Origin: Parascardovia denticolens DSM 10105 = JCM 12538
GTDB lineage: Bacteria > Actinomycetota > Actinomycetes > Actinomycetales > Bifidobacteriaceae
Direction of reading: 5' to 3'
DNA length: 64,000 nucleotides
NCBI RefSeq assembly: GCF_001042675.1
Contig: NZ_AP012333.1
Location: 1,674,001 to 1,738,000 of the forward strand
Shown: positions 1 through 8,924 of the stretch, piece by piece
How the letters are laid out: every line of letters begins with the position of its first letter
Numbering within the stretch: position 1 is the stretch's first letter
Notes under the pieces: model-generated
The model's database searches: none
What the model was told of the DNA's origin: nothing
The model's input: the letters and a program-made list of their open reading frames with translations, nothing else
Program-made: the position numbers and the translations under genes

Positions 1-13
1 AAAGACAAACAGC

Positions 14-92
14 CGTGTATACGAAACGAGGTTACAGAAAACAGGCCGCCATTCCCAACCCCGATTTTTTGTAACCTCGTTTCGTATACACG
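14..92. repeat. Perfect 23-bp inverted repeat with 33-nt spacer
   Basis: Positions 14-36 and 70-92 are exact reverse complements (core GTATACGAAACGAGGTTAC), separated by 33 nt. Six T residues overlap the inner edge of the right arm. The arms are far longer and more exact than those of an ordinary terminator and no gene lies between them. It could be a large hairpin, a paired protein-binding site, a MITE-like end or part of a recombination site. I see no other copy in the window. The rest of 93-295 holds no convincing gene, only short repeats of the type ccttgatcaaccctgatcaa near 120-146. Confidence 0.8.
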
Positions 93-295
93 TCATCAGC
101 CTTGGCCAACCTTTTGTCTACCTTGATCAACCCTGATCAACCTTGGTCTACACAACCCCATCCCCCCTACCTTATGCAAATCCACTTCCCGGCCCTGCCC
201 AAGTCAAAAATTGATATGATGAGACCGGATGATTCCACTGTGAGGTGGAAATTCCACAGGAAATTTCTTATGAAGCCTTTTATGAAGGAGCGATC

Positions 296-974
296 ATGGC
301 AAAGAGTGAAAGCCAAGCGGAAAACCAGCCAGAGAACAGGCCAAAGCCGAAAGGAAGAATCAAACAATCAATAGGGGGGGTTGACTGGCTTTCTTGTTGG
401 TATCGTGGTGACTTGCATCCTGGTTAGTGTCGCCCCTCGCATGTTCAGCGCGATGCCGATTTTCTCGCAAGACAATTCAACCATCCAGACTTATGCCGTT
501 TTCAAACAAATTAAATCGGAGAATGAGCTGACAACCGCCTCCCAAGCATATGATATCGCCGACTGGTATGGCGGTTCAACGAAGATCAAGAATTTCAGCA
601 TCCCCTTCACCTCCAGCGGCTTTGTTTACCGCTATTCCGGGACCATCAAGGCCGGGGTCAACCTTAAGACAGCCAAGTTCAAATTCCGGAAGAAGGACAA
701 GACCATCGTAGTCACTCTGAACCAGCCGATGATACTGTCGAATACGATGGACCCCAAACGTACGGGCGTTCGGTATGAGGAAAACAACATCTTCCATCAG
801 CTTTCCCCTTCTGATTTGGACATCCTGCAAAAGAAAATCATCAAACAGAGCGAGTTCGAATCAGTCAAGCTGGGGATTCTCAAACAGGCGAAGGCCAACG
901 CCGAGAAGAACTTGAGTCTTGTTTTCACCAGTGCATTAGGCAAGGATTATCAGGTGCAAGTGATTTGGAGATAA
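296..974 (+). pseudogene. DUF4230 membrane protein, frame broken at a G7 tract
   Basis: The ATG at 296 has a good ribosome site (AAGGAG at 285-290). It opens a basic, hydrophilic N-terminus (MAKSESQAENQPENRPKPKG). The frame is lost at seven consecutive G residues (374-380). One frame over, from the TTG at 381, comes a transmembrane helix (GFLVGIVVTCILVSVA) and a soluble DUF4230-like domain ending KDYQVQVIWR. A tract of six or nine G would fuse both parts into one 225-residue protein with a basic N-terminus followed by one membrane anchor, which is how this family is usually built. In the present state either nothing or an N-terminally shortened form from TTG 381 is made. Phase variation, a fixed mutation or a sequencing indel all fit. 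The family has no firm function; the neighbours do not help. Confidence 0.75.
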
Positions 975-1057
975 CAACCCAGAGATAGTCCAAAGGCAAC
1001 CCAGAGAGAGCGCGGAAATTGCCTGAAGATGACAAATAACAATCGCCGATAAAACAA

Positions 1058-1087
1058 GGGGCGGTACGGAGAAATCCGGGCCGCCCC
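1058..1087. terminator. Hairpin between two convergent genes
   Basis: GGGGCGG (1058-1064) pairs with CCGCCCC (1081-1087), with an inner stem CGGA-GAAA-TCCG (1067-1078). It lies between the DUF4230 gene and the convergent MFS gene and could stop transcription from both sides. There is no long T run. Confidence 0.55.
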
Positions 1088-1125
1088 AAACTATGATTAT
1101 TAGATCATTGAATAATCAAAATAGC

Positions 1126-2592
1126 CTAAAAATAGCCACGACCGACGAATCGCCCCTGGACTCTCTTGCCTTCCAAATTCTTGCGGAAGACGAAAACCAG
1201 AATCAGAGTGATGATAGACGCAGCCAGCATGATCCAGAACATGTTGGCGGTTTTGTTGATGGCCGCGTTCCCCGCCATGATCCAGCCATGAGAGGCGAAG
1301 CCCCTGTTGACCATCAGGCTGCTGTAAATGGCCAGACCGATGGAAGCTGCCGTGTTCATGGTCAGATCGCAAATGCCAATGCCTCGGCCATTCTCCTCGA
1401 CCGGCAAAGCGTCGGACGCGGCGTCGTAAATCGGCGTGTAAACGATGGTGATGCCGGCGATGAAAAGGCAGGCGAAGAAGGTCAACAAGACGAAGCTGGT
1501 CTTGATGCACAAGGCGCTGCCGCCGAAGCCAACAATCATGAGGACGCTGGAGAGAACCATGGTGTTGAATCTGCCCAGCTTATTGACAATCGGCCCGGAA
1601 ACCACGCCAAGGACAGTGGCCACCAGATAGACGAAAGTCAGGTAGAAGGAGACCTGGGTCAGCGAAATGGAGTAAATCCCCTCGCCAATGACCTGATAAA
1701 TGGGCACGCAGGCGAAGTTGAAGAAGTAGTAAACAAAGAGGATGAGGATGCTGCTCATATAGGCTTTGTTGGTCACGAACTTCTTACTGAGGAAGGGATT
1801 CTTGCCTTTGGCCACGTAGAAACCGAAGACCAGGGAGAGGACGACCGCGGCCACGATGTACCAAACGCTGGGATAAGAGAAATAGATGGCGATGAAGGCG
1901 GCGATCAGGGCGAAAATCAGGATGCCCAGGACGTCGATTCTGGATCCCTTCATGCTGATGTCGGGCGTGTTCTTGAGCAGCAGGGGCACAAAAAGCACGG
2001 ACAGAGCCGGAATGAGCAGAAGCCACTTATAGCCGATGGATTCCAGCAGGCCGCCGGCGAAGACTCCGATGGCTGCGGCCAGGTAATAAGCGGCGTTGTA
2101 GATGCCCAGATAGATGGCCTTCTCCTTATCGGTCAGATATTTGACTGACATGACCAGGAAGACCGACCCCGCAACTTGGCCGCCGGCCACCTGGATGATG
2201 CGGGCGACGAGAATCAGCCAGAAATCACCGGAGCCGAAGAAGCCCAGAAGACTGCCCAGAGTCAGGGCGCTGACCCCGAAAATGGTCATATGCTTGGGTG
2301 AGATGAAGTCGCACAGGGTTCCGTAAAGCATGCAAACCACCCCCAGGATGATGCCGGGCAGGGTGCTGATCAGGGAGGCGCTGGCCGACATGTGCAAGGA
2401 GTCGCCGATGTTCTGGTAGACCAGGTTGAAGGCTTGGATCATCAGGGTTCCCAGCACGAAGATGATAAGCAGAGCGGGAAGGGCCTTCTTCGTCTTGGCC
2501 CGGTTCTCTTCGAAATCAGATGGTTTGGCTTCGGAAATTCTGGTATCGGAAACCCTAGTGTCGGAAGGCTTGGTTTGATTTGCTCCAGTCAT
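1126..2592 (-). CDS. MFS transporter, probably nucleoside or purine related
   Basis: This is a 488-residue major facilitator superfamily protein with a hydrophilic N-terminal 35 residues and about 12 hydrophobic helices. The loop after helix 2 (GTLCDFISPKHM) is a variant of the MFS motif A. It starts 10 bp after the stop of the nucleoside hydrolase, with AGGAGG a few bases before its ATG, so the two form an operon. The context suggests uptake of a nucleoside or efflux of a base or sugar product, but the substrate cannot be read from sequence. It would act as a proton-coupled carrier in the cytoplasmic membrane. Confidence 0.85.
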   Translation of the reverse strand: MTGANQTKPSDTRVSDTRISEAKPSDFEENRAKTKKALPALLIIFVLGTLMIQAFNLVYQNIGDSLHMSASASLISTLPGIILGVVCMLYGTLCDFISPKHMTIFGVSALTLGSLLGFFGSGDFWLILVARIIQVAGGQVAGSVFLVMSVKYLTDKEKAIYLGIYNAAYYLAAAIGVFAGGLLESIGYKWLLLIPALSVLFVPLLLKNTPDISMKGSRIDVLGILIFALIAAFIAIYFSYPSVWYIVAAVVLSLVFGFYVAKGKNPFLSKKFVTNKAYMSSILILFVYYFFNFACVPIYQVIGEGIYSISLTQVSFYLTFVYLVATVLGVVSGPIVNKLGRFNTMVLSSVLMIVGFGGSALCIKTSFVLLTFFACLFIAGITIVYTPIYDAASDALPVEENGRGIGICDLTMNTAASIGLAIYSSLMVNRGFASHGWIMAGNAAINKTANMFWIMLAASIITLILVFVFRKNLEGKRVQGRFVGRGYF

Positions 2593-2602
2593 GGCCTACC
2601 TC

Positions 2603-3649
2603 CTACTCCTCGGCCTTGCCAGAAGTGCCAGCAGCGCCAAAAGTGCCGGCGTTGCTGACATTGCTAGCCTTCCCAGCACCGCTTGCGAGCGCGAAAAGAT
2701 GCTTCATGAAGAGGCCCTTGAAGCGTTCACGGTCCAGCTGCAAAGCCACCTTGGTGTTCTTGGGTTCGGCCAGCAGACGTCTGGGGTCGCCGATGGTCCG
2801 ACCGGCGGAAGGGCCTTCCGTTTCGCACATGAGGTTGATGGGGAAGGTCTTCACCAGGCTGGGGTCGATGGCCACGGCCGCGGCCAGGGGATCGTGCAGG
2901 TTGCAGCCGCCCAGGTAGGAGGGGTCGTACTTCTTGCTGACGCCCAGGTAGTAAAGCAGCATGTCATGGAGGAATCGCGCGGTTCTGGTGGGGATTTTGC
3001 CCAGCTCATCCACGTCTTCCTCCGTCATCAAGGCCTGCATGGTGACGTCCAGGCCGACCATGGTGATATCGGCCGCGGTGGAGTACATGTAGTCGGTGGC
3101 CTCAGGGTCGACGGTGGCATTGGCTTCGGCGAAAGGGCTGGCGTTGCCGGGCTGGGTCAGGGATCCGCCCATGGTGACGATGGTGATCTTATCGATGATA
3201 TCCGGCGCTTTCTTCAGAGCGGTGGCGATGTTGGTCGAGCAGCCGGTGGGGACGACCACCACTTCCCCCTCCGGATCCCCTTTGGGATGCTTGCGAACGG
3301 AATCGATGATGAAGTCGACCGCATTCCCTGCGGCCGGCCCGTGCTTGGGGGTCGCCGGGATGGTCACATCGCCGACTCCGTTATGTCCATGCCAGAGAGC
3401 GTGTTCTTCCCACGTCGGCTCGTAAGGCTCAGTCGCCGACAAGCCGCGGTCGCAGCCACGGTACACGGGCACGTCATCCCTACCAAACATGGCCAGAATC
3501 CCGAGGGCGTTCCTCACCCCCCGATCCACGTTGACGTTGCCGAAAGCCCCCGTGATTCCGATCAGCTCGGCGTCCGGCGCGGCCAACGTGTACACAATGG
3601 CCAAAGTGTCATCAATGCCTGTGTCAAGATCAAGGATGATCTTCTTCAT
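2603..3649 (-). CDS. Nucleoside hydrolase (IUNH family)
   Basis: The protein of 348 residues hydrolyses the N-glycosidic bond of ribonucleosides to base and ribose. The N-terminus KKIILDLDTGIDDTLAI carries the calcium-binding Asp cluster of the family (usual form DxDxxxDD), followed by ITGAFGNVNVDRGVRNAL and the central VVVVPTGCSTNIATAL (usual GPLTNIA region). The C-terminal 25 residues (SNAGTFGAAGTSGKAEE) are a low-complexity Gly/Ala/Ser tail beyond the normal fold. The start is supported by GAGGAG before ATG 3649. It is co-transcribed with the MFS transporter. Whether it prefers purines or pyrimidines is not clear. Confidence 0.9.
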   Translation of the reverse strand: MKKIILDLDTGIDDTLAIVYTLAAPDAELIGITGAFGNVNVDRGVRNALGILAMFGRDDVPVYRGCDRGLSATEPYEPTWEEHALWHGHNGVGDVTIPATPKHGPAAGNAVDFIIDSVRKHPKGDPEGEVVVVPTGCSTNIATALKKAPDIIDKITIVTMGGSLTQPGNASPFAEANATVDPEATDYMYSTAADITMVGLDVTMQALMTEEDVDELGKIPTRTARFLHDMLLYYLGVSKKYDPSYLGGCNLHDPLAAAVAIDPSLVKTFPINLMCETEGPSAGRTIGDPRRLLAEPKNTKVALQLDRERFKGLFMKHLFALASGAGKASNVSNAGTFGAAGTSGKAEE

Positions 3650-4005
3650 TTTCAGCTCCTCTGCTGTTTGGATCTGGCTTTCCCATCATACTCATGGCGC
3701 CGCGACCCTCTTCCTCTTGAACCGCCTGGCCCGCGTTCTGGCCGATCCGCGTCGCCGATGGGGTGGGCCGACAACCTCGGCAACCCCGGCAAGAGGCTGG
3801 CAAGAGGGGTGAAGACCGGGGAAGGCATCAGGAGGAGGAGTGGAAAGACTTTCCGATGTTTCTTCCCTTTCGGATGTCTCTTCCCGAGAACCACTGCAAT
3901 CATATTGTGAAAAGGGTTAAAATGATTGATAATGATAATAAGGACAGTTCATCGAGGGTCGCGGTCAGAGTGGACCGCATCAAGACGACCGAAAGGATGG
4001 CCTCC

Positions 4006-5181
4006 ATGAAAGTACTCATCGTTCCTATGTTCGCCCGCGCGACTACGAGCGGACCATGGTCACGGGCGCTCGCGATAAGTAAAGCATTGGATGACGCAGG
4101 TCACGAGATCCTCATGGGGGTCGCAACGGACGGTAATTGCGACCCGCCTGCGGGAATGGCGACGTTCCAGATCCCCGCCCCATCGCCCCTGGGACTTCCG
4201 AGCTTCCTGTCGCGGAACATGCTCCCTGCCCTCAGCAAATTGGGAGTCGTTGGCAAAGTGCGGATAAAAAGTTTCGAGGAGGTGCTGCATTTCGCCGGAG
4301 CTCTGGATTATCGCTACATATGCGATAGCGTTGAGCCCATCCGAAAAGCGATCCGGAGGTTTTCTCCAGATGCGATTTACTCCGAAGTCAATATATCTGC
4401 GATACTCGCCGCCAGGATCGAAGGCGTACCGGTTTTTGGATCATCCTCATATACAACCCGTAAAGCCTATGCAAGCGCCCCGAAGTACGCGTCTGGCGTC
4501 AGGCGTTTCATAAGCGAGTTCTCCTTGCCTCCGATAAATTCCTCCCTGGAGCTGTTCGACTGGTTAGAGCGAAAATTTATTCCGAGTACTCCGTCTTTAG
4601 AACCGGTGGATGATCCGAACGTCGTGTACTGCGGGTTTATGAAAAAGCCGGTGGATTTTGATGAGCGACAAAGAAAAGACCTCATATTAGTGTATATGGG
4701 GAATGGTTCGGTGAGCTCGAAGAAGCTCGAGAAGACGCTGACGGAAGTTTTTTCGGACTCTGACTATTCTGGTTATAAGGTCATCGTCGCCGGATCAAAG
4801 GGGAAAAAGCGAATTGGCAATATATTTTTCGAGAAAAGAGCGGAGTTCTCCCGCTTATTTCCCAGGACGAAGGTGTTCATTAACCACGGCGGCCAGAATT
4901 CCATGATGGATGGCATCAGCTATTGCGTTCCGCAAATCGTATTCCCCAGTAAGGCGTTTGAGAGGAACTTCAACGCCCAAAGCCTTGAACGGGTTGGGGC
5001 AGGAATTAATTTGAGCGCAAAAGGACTGAATCCCGACTCACTTCATGAGGCGCTCTCTGCCATAGAATCGAACGAAGCGTATTATAAAGACAACGCTCGC
5101 AGCCTGAGGGAGGAGCTGATCAGCCTTGGCTGCACAGACACGATAATCCGTACAATGCTTGATGTCCTGGACCGCGCCTGA
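4006..5181 (+). CDS. GT1-family glycosyltransferase (UGT/MGT type)
   Basis: The start is placed at ATG 4006 (MKVLIVPMFARATTSGPWSR) because GAAAGGA sits 8 bp upstream and the family begins with this first Rossmann strand; the open frame further upstream is not protein-like. The product has 391 residues in two Rossmann-like halves. The C-terminal half has the nucleotide-sugar signature INHGGQNSMMDGISYCVPQI, close to the HGGxNS...GxPxxxxP pattern of UDP-glycosyltransferases. It probably glycosylates a small molecule or lipid in the cytosol. It stands alone between a divergent nucleoside hydrolase and a small membrane gene. Its codon use is more AT-rich than its neighbours, which hints at acquisition. 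Confidence 0.8.
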   Translation: MKVLIVPMFARATTSGPWSRALAISKALDDAGHEILMGVATDGNCDPPAGMATFQIPAPSPLGLPSFLSRNMLPALSKLGVVGKVRIKSFEEVLHFAGALDYRYICDSVEPIRKAIRRFSPDAIYSEVNISAILAARIEGVPVFGSSSYTTRKAYASAPKYASGVRRFISEFSLPPINSSLELFDWLERKFIPSTPSLEPVDDPNVVYCGFMKKPVDFDERQRKDLILVYMGNGSVSSKKLEKTLTEVFSDSDYSGYKVIVAGSKGKKRIGNIFFEKRAEFSRLFPRTKVFINHGGQNSMMDGISYCVPQIVFPSKAFERNFNAQSLERVGAGINLSAKGLNPDSLHEALSAIESNEAYYKDNARSLREELISLGCTDTIIRTMLDVLDRA

Positions 5182-5388
5182 TGGGGGCCCCTCCTGCCTC
5201 ACCCGATCATGCGGATCCTGCAAATCTTGATTCATAACCCAATCCTTTCCTGGACATGTACGCTTCCATCCAAGCACGATCGACCAGCATACGGGGGACA
5301 TAAAAAAGGGCTGTAAAAAGGGCTGTTCCCACTCAATCTCAAATGAAAACAACCCTAAAAAAACATTTCAGCAGCCCAACAGCCACCG

Positions 5389-5601
5389 TCATCTTTTTCT
5401 CAGATGATAATAGAGAAAACCCGCAGTCCAGATAACAGCAAATCCGCACGCATAAAGCCATGTAGTCGCGTCAACCCACGACCGCCACCGGAACAAAGGA
5501 AAACCGTGCCCAAGAAGCACAAAAACCTTCGCCACCAGCACGCCCCATACAAACTGGAGAACCATGCTCCCCAGCAATTTCATCCTATCGCTGCGCCGCA
5601 T
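5389..5601 (-). CDS. Small two-helix membrane protein
   Basis: This is a 70-residue protein. A basic N-terminus (MRRSDRMK) is followed by a hydrophobic helix (LGSMVLQFVWGVLVAKVFVL), a short loop and a second helix (ATTWLYACGFAVIWTAGFLYY) ending HLRKR. GAGGAAGG lies at a good distance before the ATG. Both ends are basic, as expected with both termini in the cytosol. I do not recognise the family. Downstream (5300-5330 on the plus strand) is a direct repeat of AAAAAGGGCTGT. No other gene is seen in 5182-5388. Confidence 0.6.
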   Translation of the reverse strand: MRRSDRMKLLGSMVLQFVWGVLVAKVFVLLGHGFPLFRWRSWVDATTWLYACGFAVIWTAGFLYYHLRKR

Positions 5602-5778
5602 AGCCGCCTTCCTCGTGCATCATAGCGAACCTTCTTTAAACGAGCAAAAGGGATTTCATCCCTCATATACCAAATCCATGGTACAACATGCTTTCTCAAA
5701 GCTCATCGAATTCCAAACTCTCACGTCATTGTTTGCCTCCTTCTTCCTCAACTAATCAACCGGTTTCCGGCCGGTCGT

Positions 5779-5912
5779 CCGAAATCGGGCCTGTGGCCCG
5801 ATTTCGGAATAGCAAGGATAGCCTAGAGTACGTACTCTAGGCGCAACGATAAAAATCGTTGTCCTTGTGGGAGACCCACACCCCTCGCGGTTTTTCATTG
5901 CCAGCAATGAAA
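5779..5912. other. oriT: Probable oriT: five hairpins in 134 bp before mobC
   Basis: Five inverted repeats lie in tandem: 5779-5791/5795-5807 (13-bp arms, CCGAAATCGGGCC), a perfect 22-bp palindrome 5821-5842 (CCTAGAGTAC core), 5844-5850/5855-5861 (CAACGAT), 5866-5871/5875-5880 (TGTGGG) and 5893-5901/5904-5912 (TTTCATTGC). They are directly upstream of MobC and the relaxase, which is the usual place of a transfer origin in MOBP systems. The nick site cannot be named from sequence alone. The rest of 5602-6006 contains no gene. Confidence 0.7.
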
Positions 5913-6006
5913 GAAGATGAACGATCCCTTCGTATTTTATGTTCCTGATACGTGCGCGATCGTGTGCATGATGAGAATGTAGCTACGCATGAATAGGGGC
6001 ATATAA

Positions 6007-6402
6007 ATGAGTTGGAAAGGCAGCCGAACCAGAAATATTCGGAGAACGGTTCTCTTCACTGACGAGGAGTGGAATCATGTTTATGAGCGCTACCAAGTCG
6101 AAGCGGGGGACGGCCAATCCTTTAGTAAATGGGCGCGCTCCACTCTCTCGGAGCCTTTTGCCATCACGGTGGAAATCAACGCTGACACCGACAAGCTCCA
6201 CGAACAAATCAGAGGAATGGCAAACAATATTAATCAAATCGCGCACGTCGCCAATGCGAGGGGAAACATCAGTCAGGAAACGATACGCGAGGCCACGCTC
6301 CTACTCCGACTCGTACAGGAAAAACTCGATAGACTCCATGAAGAGAATCTCATTCTCATTGAAAAACAAGCAGCCCACGCGTACGGGAAACAGGCGGAAT
6401 AA
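6007..6402 (+). CDS. mobC: MobC-like relaxosome accessory protein
   Basis: The 131-residue protein has an N-terminal ribbon-helix-helix-like DNA-binding part (RNIRRTVLFTDEEWNHVYER) and the conserved MobC core MANNINQIAHVANARGNIS (NxNQIA motif, about residues 81-99), followed by a helical C-terminus. MobC proteins bind oriT and help the relaxase melt and nick it. The gene starts just downstream of the hairpin cluster and its stop is 2 bp before the relaxase start, so both are translated from one message. Confidence 0.85.
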   Translation: MSWKGSRTRNIRRTVLFTDEEWNHVYERYQVEAGDGQSFSKWARSTLSEPFAITVEINADTDKLHEQIRGMANNINQIAHVANARGNISQETIREATLLLRLVQEKLDRLHEENLILIEKQAAHAYGKQAE

Positions 6403-6404
6403 TC

Positions 6405-7877
6405 ATGGCGATCGTCAAGGTCGGGCAGATAAAAACGAGTCTGAATAAAGCCATTGCCTACATCACCAGAGATGACAAAACACAAGACAAATACTACGTG
6501 ACCGTTTCCTGGTTATTCCCCGATGACCCCGATATCTGGAATCCAAGCAATCTTGCCGAGGCGATGATGCCGGACGATAAAAACAGCATGGCAGGCGTGA
6601 AGAAGAACACGACCTTAGCCCGTCACGTGATCCAATCCTTTGACCCCAAAGACGATGTTGACCCGGTCACGGCGCATGGGCTGGGAATGGAATTCGCCAA
6701 CAGAATCACGGACAATGGAGCCTACAAGTATGTGATTGCCACGCACATTGATAGGAACCATATCCATAATCACATCATCATCTGCAATACGAATGGCAAG
6801 ACGCATTACAAGATGCGCTTGGATAAGAACACACTCATGAAAAGGTGGACACCCATCAGTGATGAACTGTGCCAGGAATACGGGTTCAGTGTCAGTCCAC
6901 GCCACGGACAAGACATGAAGACGAGCCAGAACCCAACCTTGTGGCTGCGTAGTGGCGACTATTACGCGAGCCTTCGTGGGGAAGGGCAGAAGCAACGTAT
7001 CCGTGACATGATTGACCGTGCATGCACGGAATCCAAAACCTTTACCGAGTTCAGCAATACGCTCAAAAAATATCAGGTGGAGGCGAACATTCGTGGCGCA
7101 CACATCACCTATACTGACCTGGCAACGGGGAGAAAGTACCGTGATAATCGCCTCGGCATGGCCTACGATGAGAGTGCTGTGATGATGAAACTGAACCATC
7201 AAGCCTTGAAGCATATCAGTGTCAATCAGAAACTCATAGACTACGAAGACCCCGAAAAAATCCGCATCATCATCCCACACACCAAGGGCAACAAACGTAT
7301 CACTGTGCCAAAGACCATGGCGACAAGAACCGGTACGACCATCCGTATCTATTTCGGACAGGACACCGGGATTCCTGTCTCCGACCGGCAGGGGAAGGGC
7401 ATGGGAAAAATGAGTATGCGTGACTTGTACGCGGCATTCGGACAGCCTGCGCAAACCTGGAATGACCTTAAAGACGTGCGACGCCATATGCCACGGATCG
7501 AATTGCATGGAAGCGCGAAACAGAACGGATGGATGAGGCATCAGATGCGTATGGCGGGCGAGATTTCCAGGCAGGCAACAGCGCTATCCCTGATCGCACG
7601 CAATGGTGGCAGTGCGAATGACGTGATACGGGAATTGACCGGTACGCTCCAACAGGCTGATGAAACACTGACCAGTTTGATGATTGCGCGCCAAGACGTC
7701 ATCAGCAGGATCGCGTTGGATGAGGATAACGAGGATAGTGGAATACAACTCTTTGAAATCGATGAGCACATGGACAGACTGGAAGACACCATCAGCACAC
7801 TCCGGACACGGATTCAAGCCGTCGACGAGTCAATACGTGAACATGATCAGAGGCAAAGACCGGGATTCTCCCGCTAA
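6405..7877 (+). CDS. MOBP-type relaxase (MobA/VirD2-like)
   Basis: The protein has 490 residues. The N-terminal relaxase domain has a candidate nucleophile Tyr19 (AIAYITRDDK), motif II-like LARHVIQSFDP (about residues 71-81) and the metal-binding triad in THIDRNHIHNHIIICN (His114, His119, His121, His123). These residues cleave one strand at oriT and stay covalently linked to the 5' end. The C-terminal part is helical and acidic with no recognised domain. It follows mobC with 2 bp between. The frame is intact, unlike several other genes of the element. Confidence 0.9.
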   Translation: MAIVKVGQIKTSLNKAIAYITRDDKTQDKYYVTVSWLFPDDPDIWNPSNLAEAMMPDDKNSMAGVKKNTTLARHVIQSFDPKDDVDPVTAHGLGMEFANRITDNGAYKYVIATHIDRNHIHNHIIICNTNGKTHYKMRLDKNTLMKRWTPISDELCQEYGFSVSPRHGQDMKTSQNPTLWLRSGDYYASLRGEGQKQRIRDMIDRACTESKTFTEFSNTLKKYQVEANIRGAHITYTDLATGRKYRDNRLGMAYDESAVMMKLNHQALKHISVNQKLIDYEDPEKIRIIIPHTKGNKRITVPKTMATRTGTTIRIYFGQDTGIPVSDRQGKGMGKMSMRDLYAAFGQPAQTWNDLKDVRRHMPRIELHGSAKQNGWMRHQMRMAGEISRQATALSLIARNGGSANDVIRELTGTLQQADETLTSLMIARQDVISRIALDEDNEDSGIQLFEIDEHMDRLEDTISTLRTRIQAVDESIREHDQRQRPGFSR

Positions 7878-7982
7878 AGATCCGTGTCCACAGGCAGGTG
7901 CCTTATGACCCTAAAATCATGAAAAAACGAGGACGATAAAAAGTAAAAGAGAACCAAGGAAATCAACGCTAAGGAGTCACAA

Positions 7983-8903
7983 ATGCCATTGGAGGAACAA
8001 ACGACCCAGGCCATCAAGGAAGGAACCGAGGCCGTGGCACGCATAGCGGTAAGACTGACAGCCCATGGTGCCCAGGCGCTTATCCAGGCGGTTTTCGGAA
8101 TCTCGAAAGCAGCGGTCCATAAGACCCATCAGGCAATCAAGGAGCATCGGACGACAGGAAAGATGAGCCTGAAAACCTGAATCGGAAAACAGGCGGAGCC
8201 ACCGCACGCCTTGACTTTGACTTCGAGCAAGGCAATAGACTCGCAGCCGAGCTGGGAAAGAGCGGGATCGATTTTCATATCAGCCAGAACAGGAAAAACG
8301 GTACGGCTCTTGTTGATTTCCCGCTGCAAGCATCGCAATTCGTGCAGGATACACTCTCGCGCATACACCCGACCATGAGCGCGGACGACATCAACCAAAC
8401 GATCACCGACGCCCAGGAAACAGTCAGGGAACTGAATGATCCCGATATGGAAAAGGTCGATGAACAGTCCCTTGCCCGCGAAGAAGTCGGGCTGAAAGAA
8501 GCAGGAATCCCCATGGAAGCGGGGGAGTGCGACCGTGTCGGCCGAACGGCCGGATTACTGGCACGCGACTCCCGCCACCTCGCGGCAGAAAGAGCTTATC
8601 GGTGAGCAAGTAGCCCAAGGATTCATCCCGGAAAAAGAGGCGCGGGAATTCCTCCAAGGCGAGCCGACCATCAGCCAAGCGAACGAGTTCTTGAATCAGC
8701 ATCCACAGACGGTAGACCATCTCGACCTGTACGGCCAAGACAACATCAGCCAGGTCAAAGCCCGGAAGAAAGGGCACAAGCTCACGAAAAAAGACGTGCA
8801 AAAAGCGGTAAGGAAAGGCGCCCAGGCCCGCTCGCAGGCACGCCGCACAACCGGCAACGCACAACGCCACACCATGAAGAAACCCGCAACAATAAAAAAG
8901 TAA
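7983..8903 (+). pseudogene. DUF3801/PcfB-like protein with two compensating frameshifts
   Basis: AAGGAG at 7970-7975 precedes ATG 7983. Segment 1 (7983-8180) is a helical N-terminus ending TGKMSLK. A -1 shift at AAAA (8172-8175) leads into NLNRKTGGATARLDFDFEQG and a mixed alpha/beta part (GIDFHISQNRKNGTALVDF) that I associate with DUF3801/PcfB proteins of Gram-positive conjugation systems. A second shift, at GGGGG (8521-8525), leads into ERPDYWHATPATSRQKELI and a basic C-terminus to 8903. Removing one G and adding one A gives a single protein of about 306 residues. PcfB-type proteins link relaxase and coupling protein. A separate second gene from GTG 8535 is an alternative reading. Confidence 0.6.
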
Positions 8904-8924
8904 CGGCGAAAGGAGCAGTGCGTG

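Noticed and set aside
102-374. 90-codon frame at the left edge
   Set aside because: No domain or good ribosome site; it covers the real ATG 296 region in another frame.
1093-2148. Long plus-strand open frame opposite the MFS gene
   Set aside because: Composition is Asp/Gln/Gly-rich antisense of a hydrophobic protein; no ribosome site and no domain. The minus-strand MFS protein explains the sequence.
5779-5912. CRISPR array
   Set aside because: The units are different palindromes without a common repeat or spacers.
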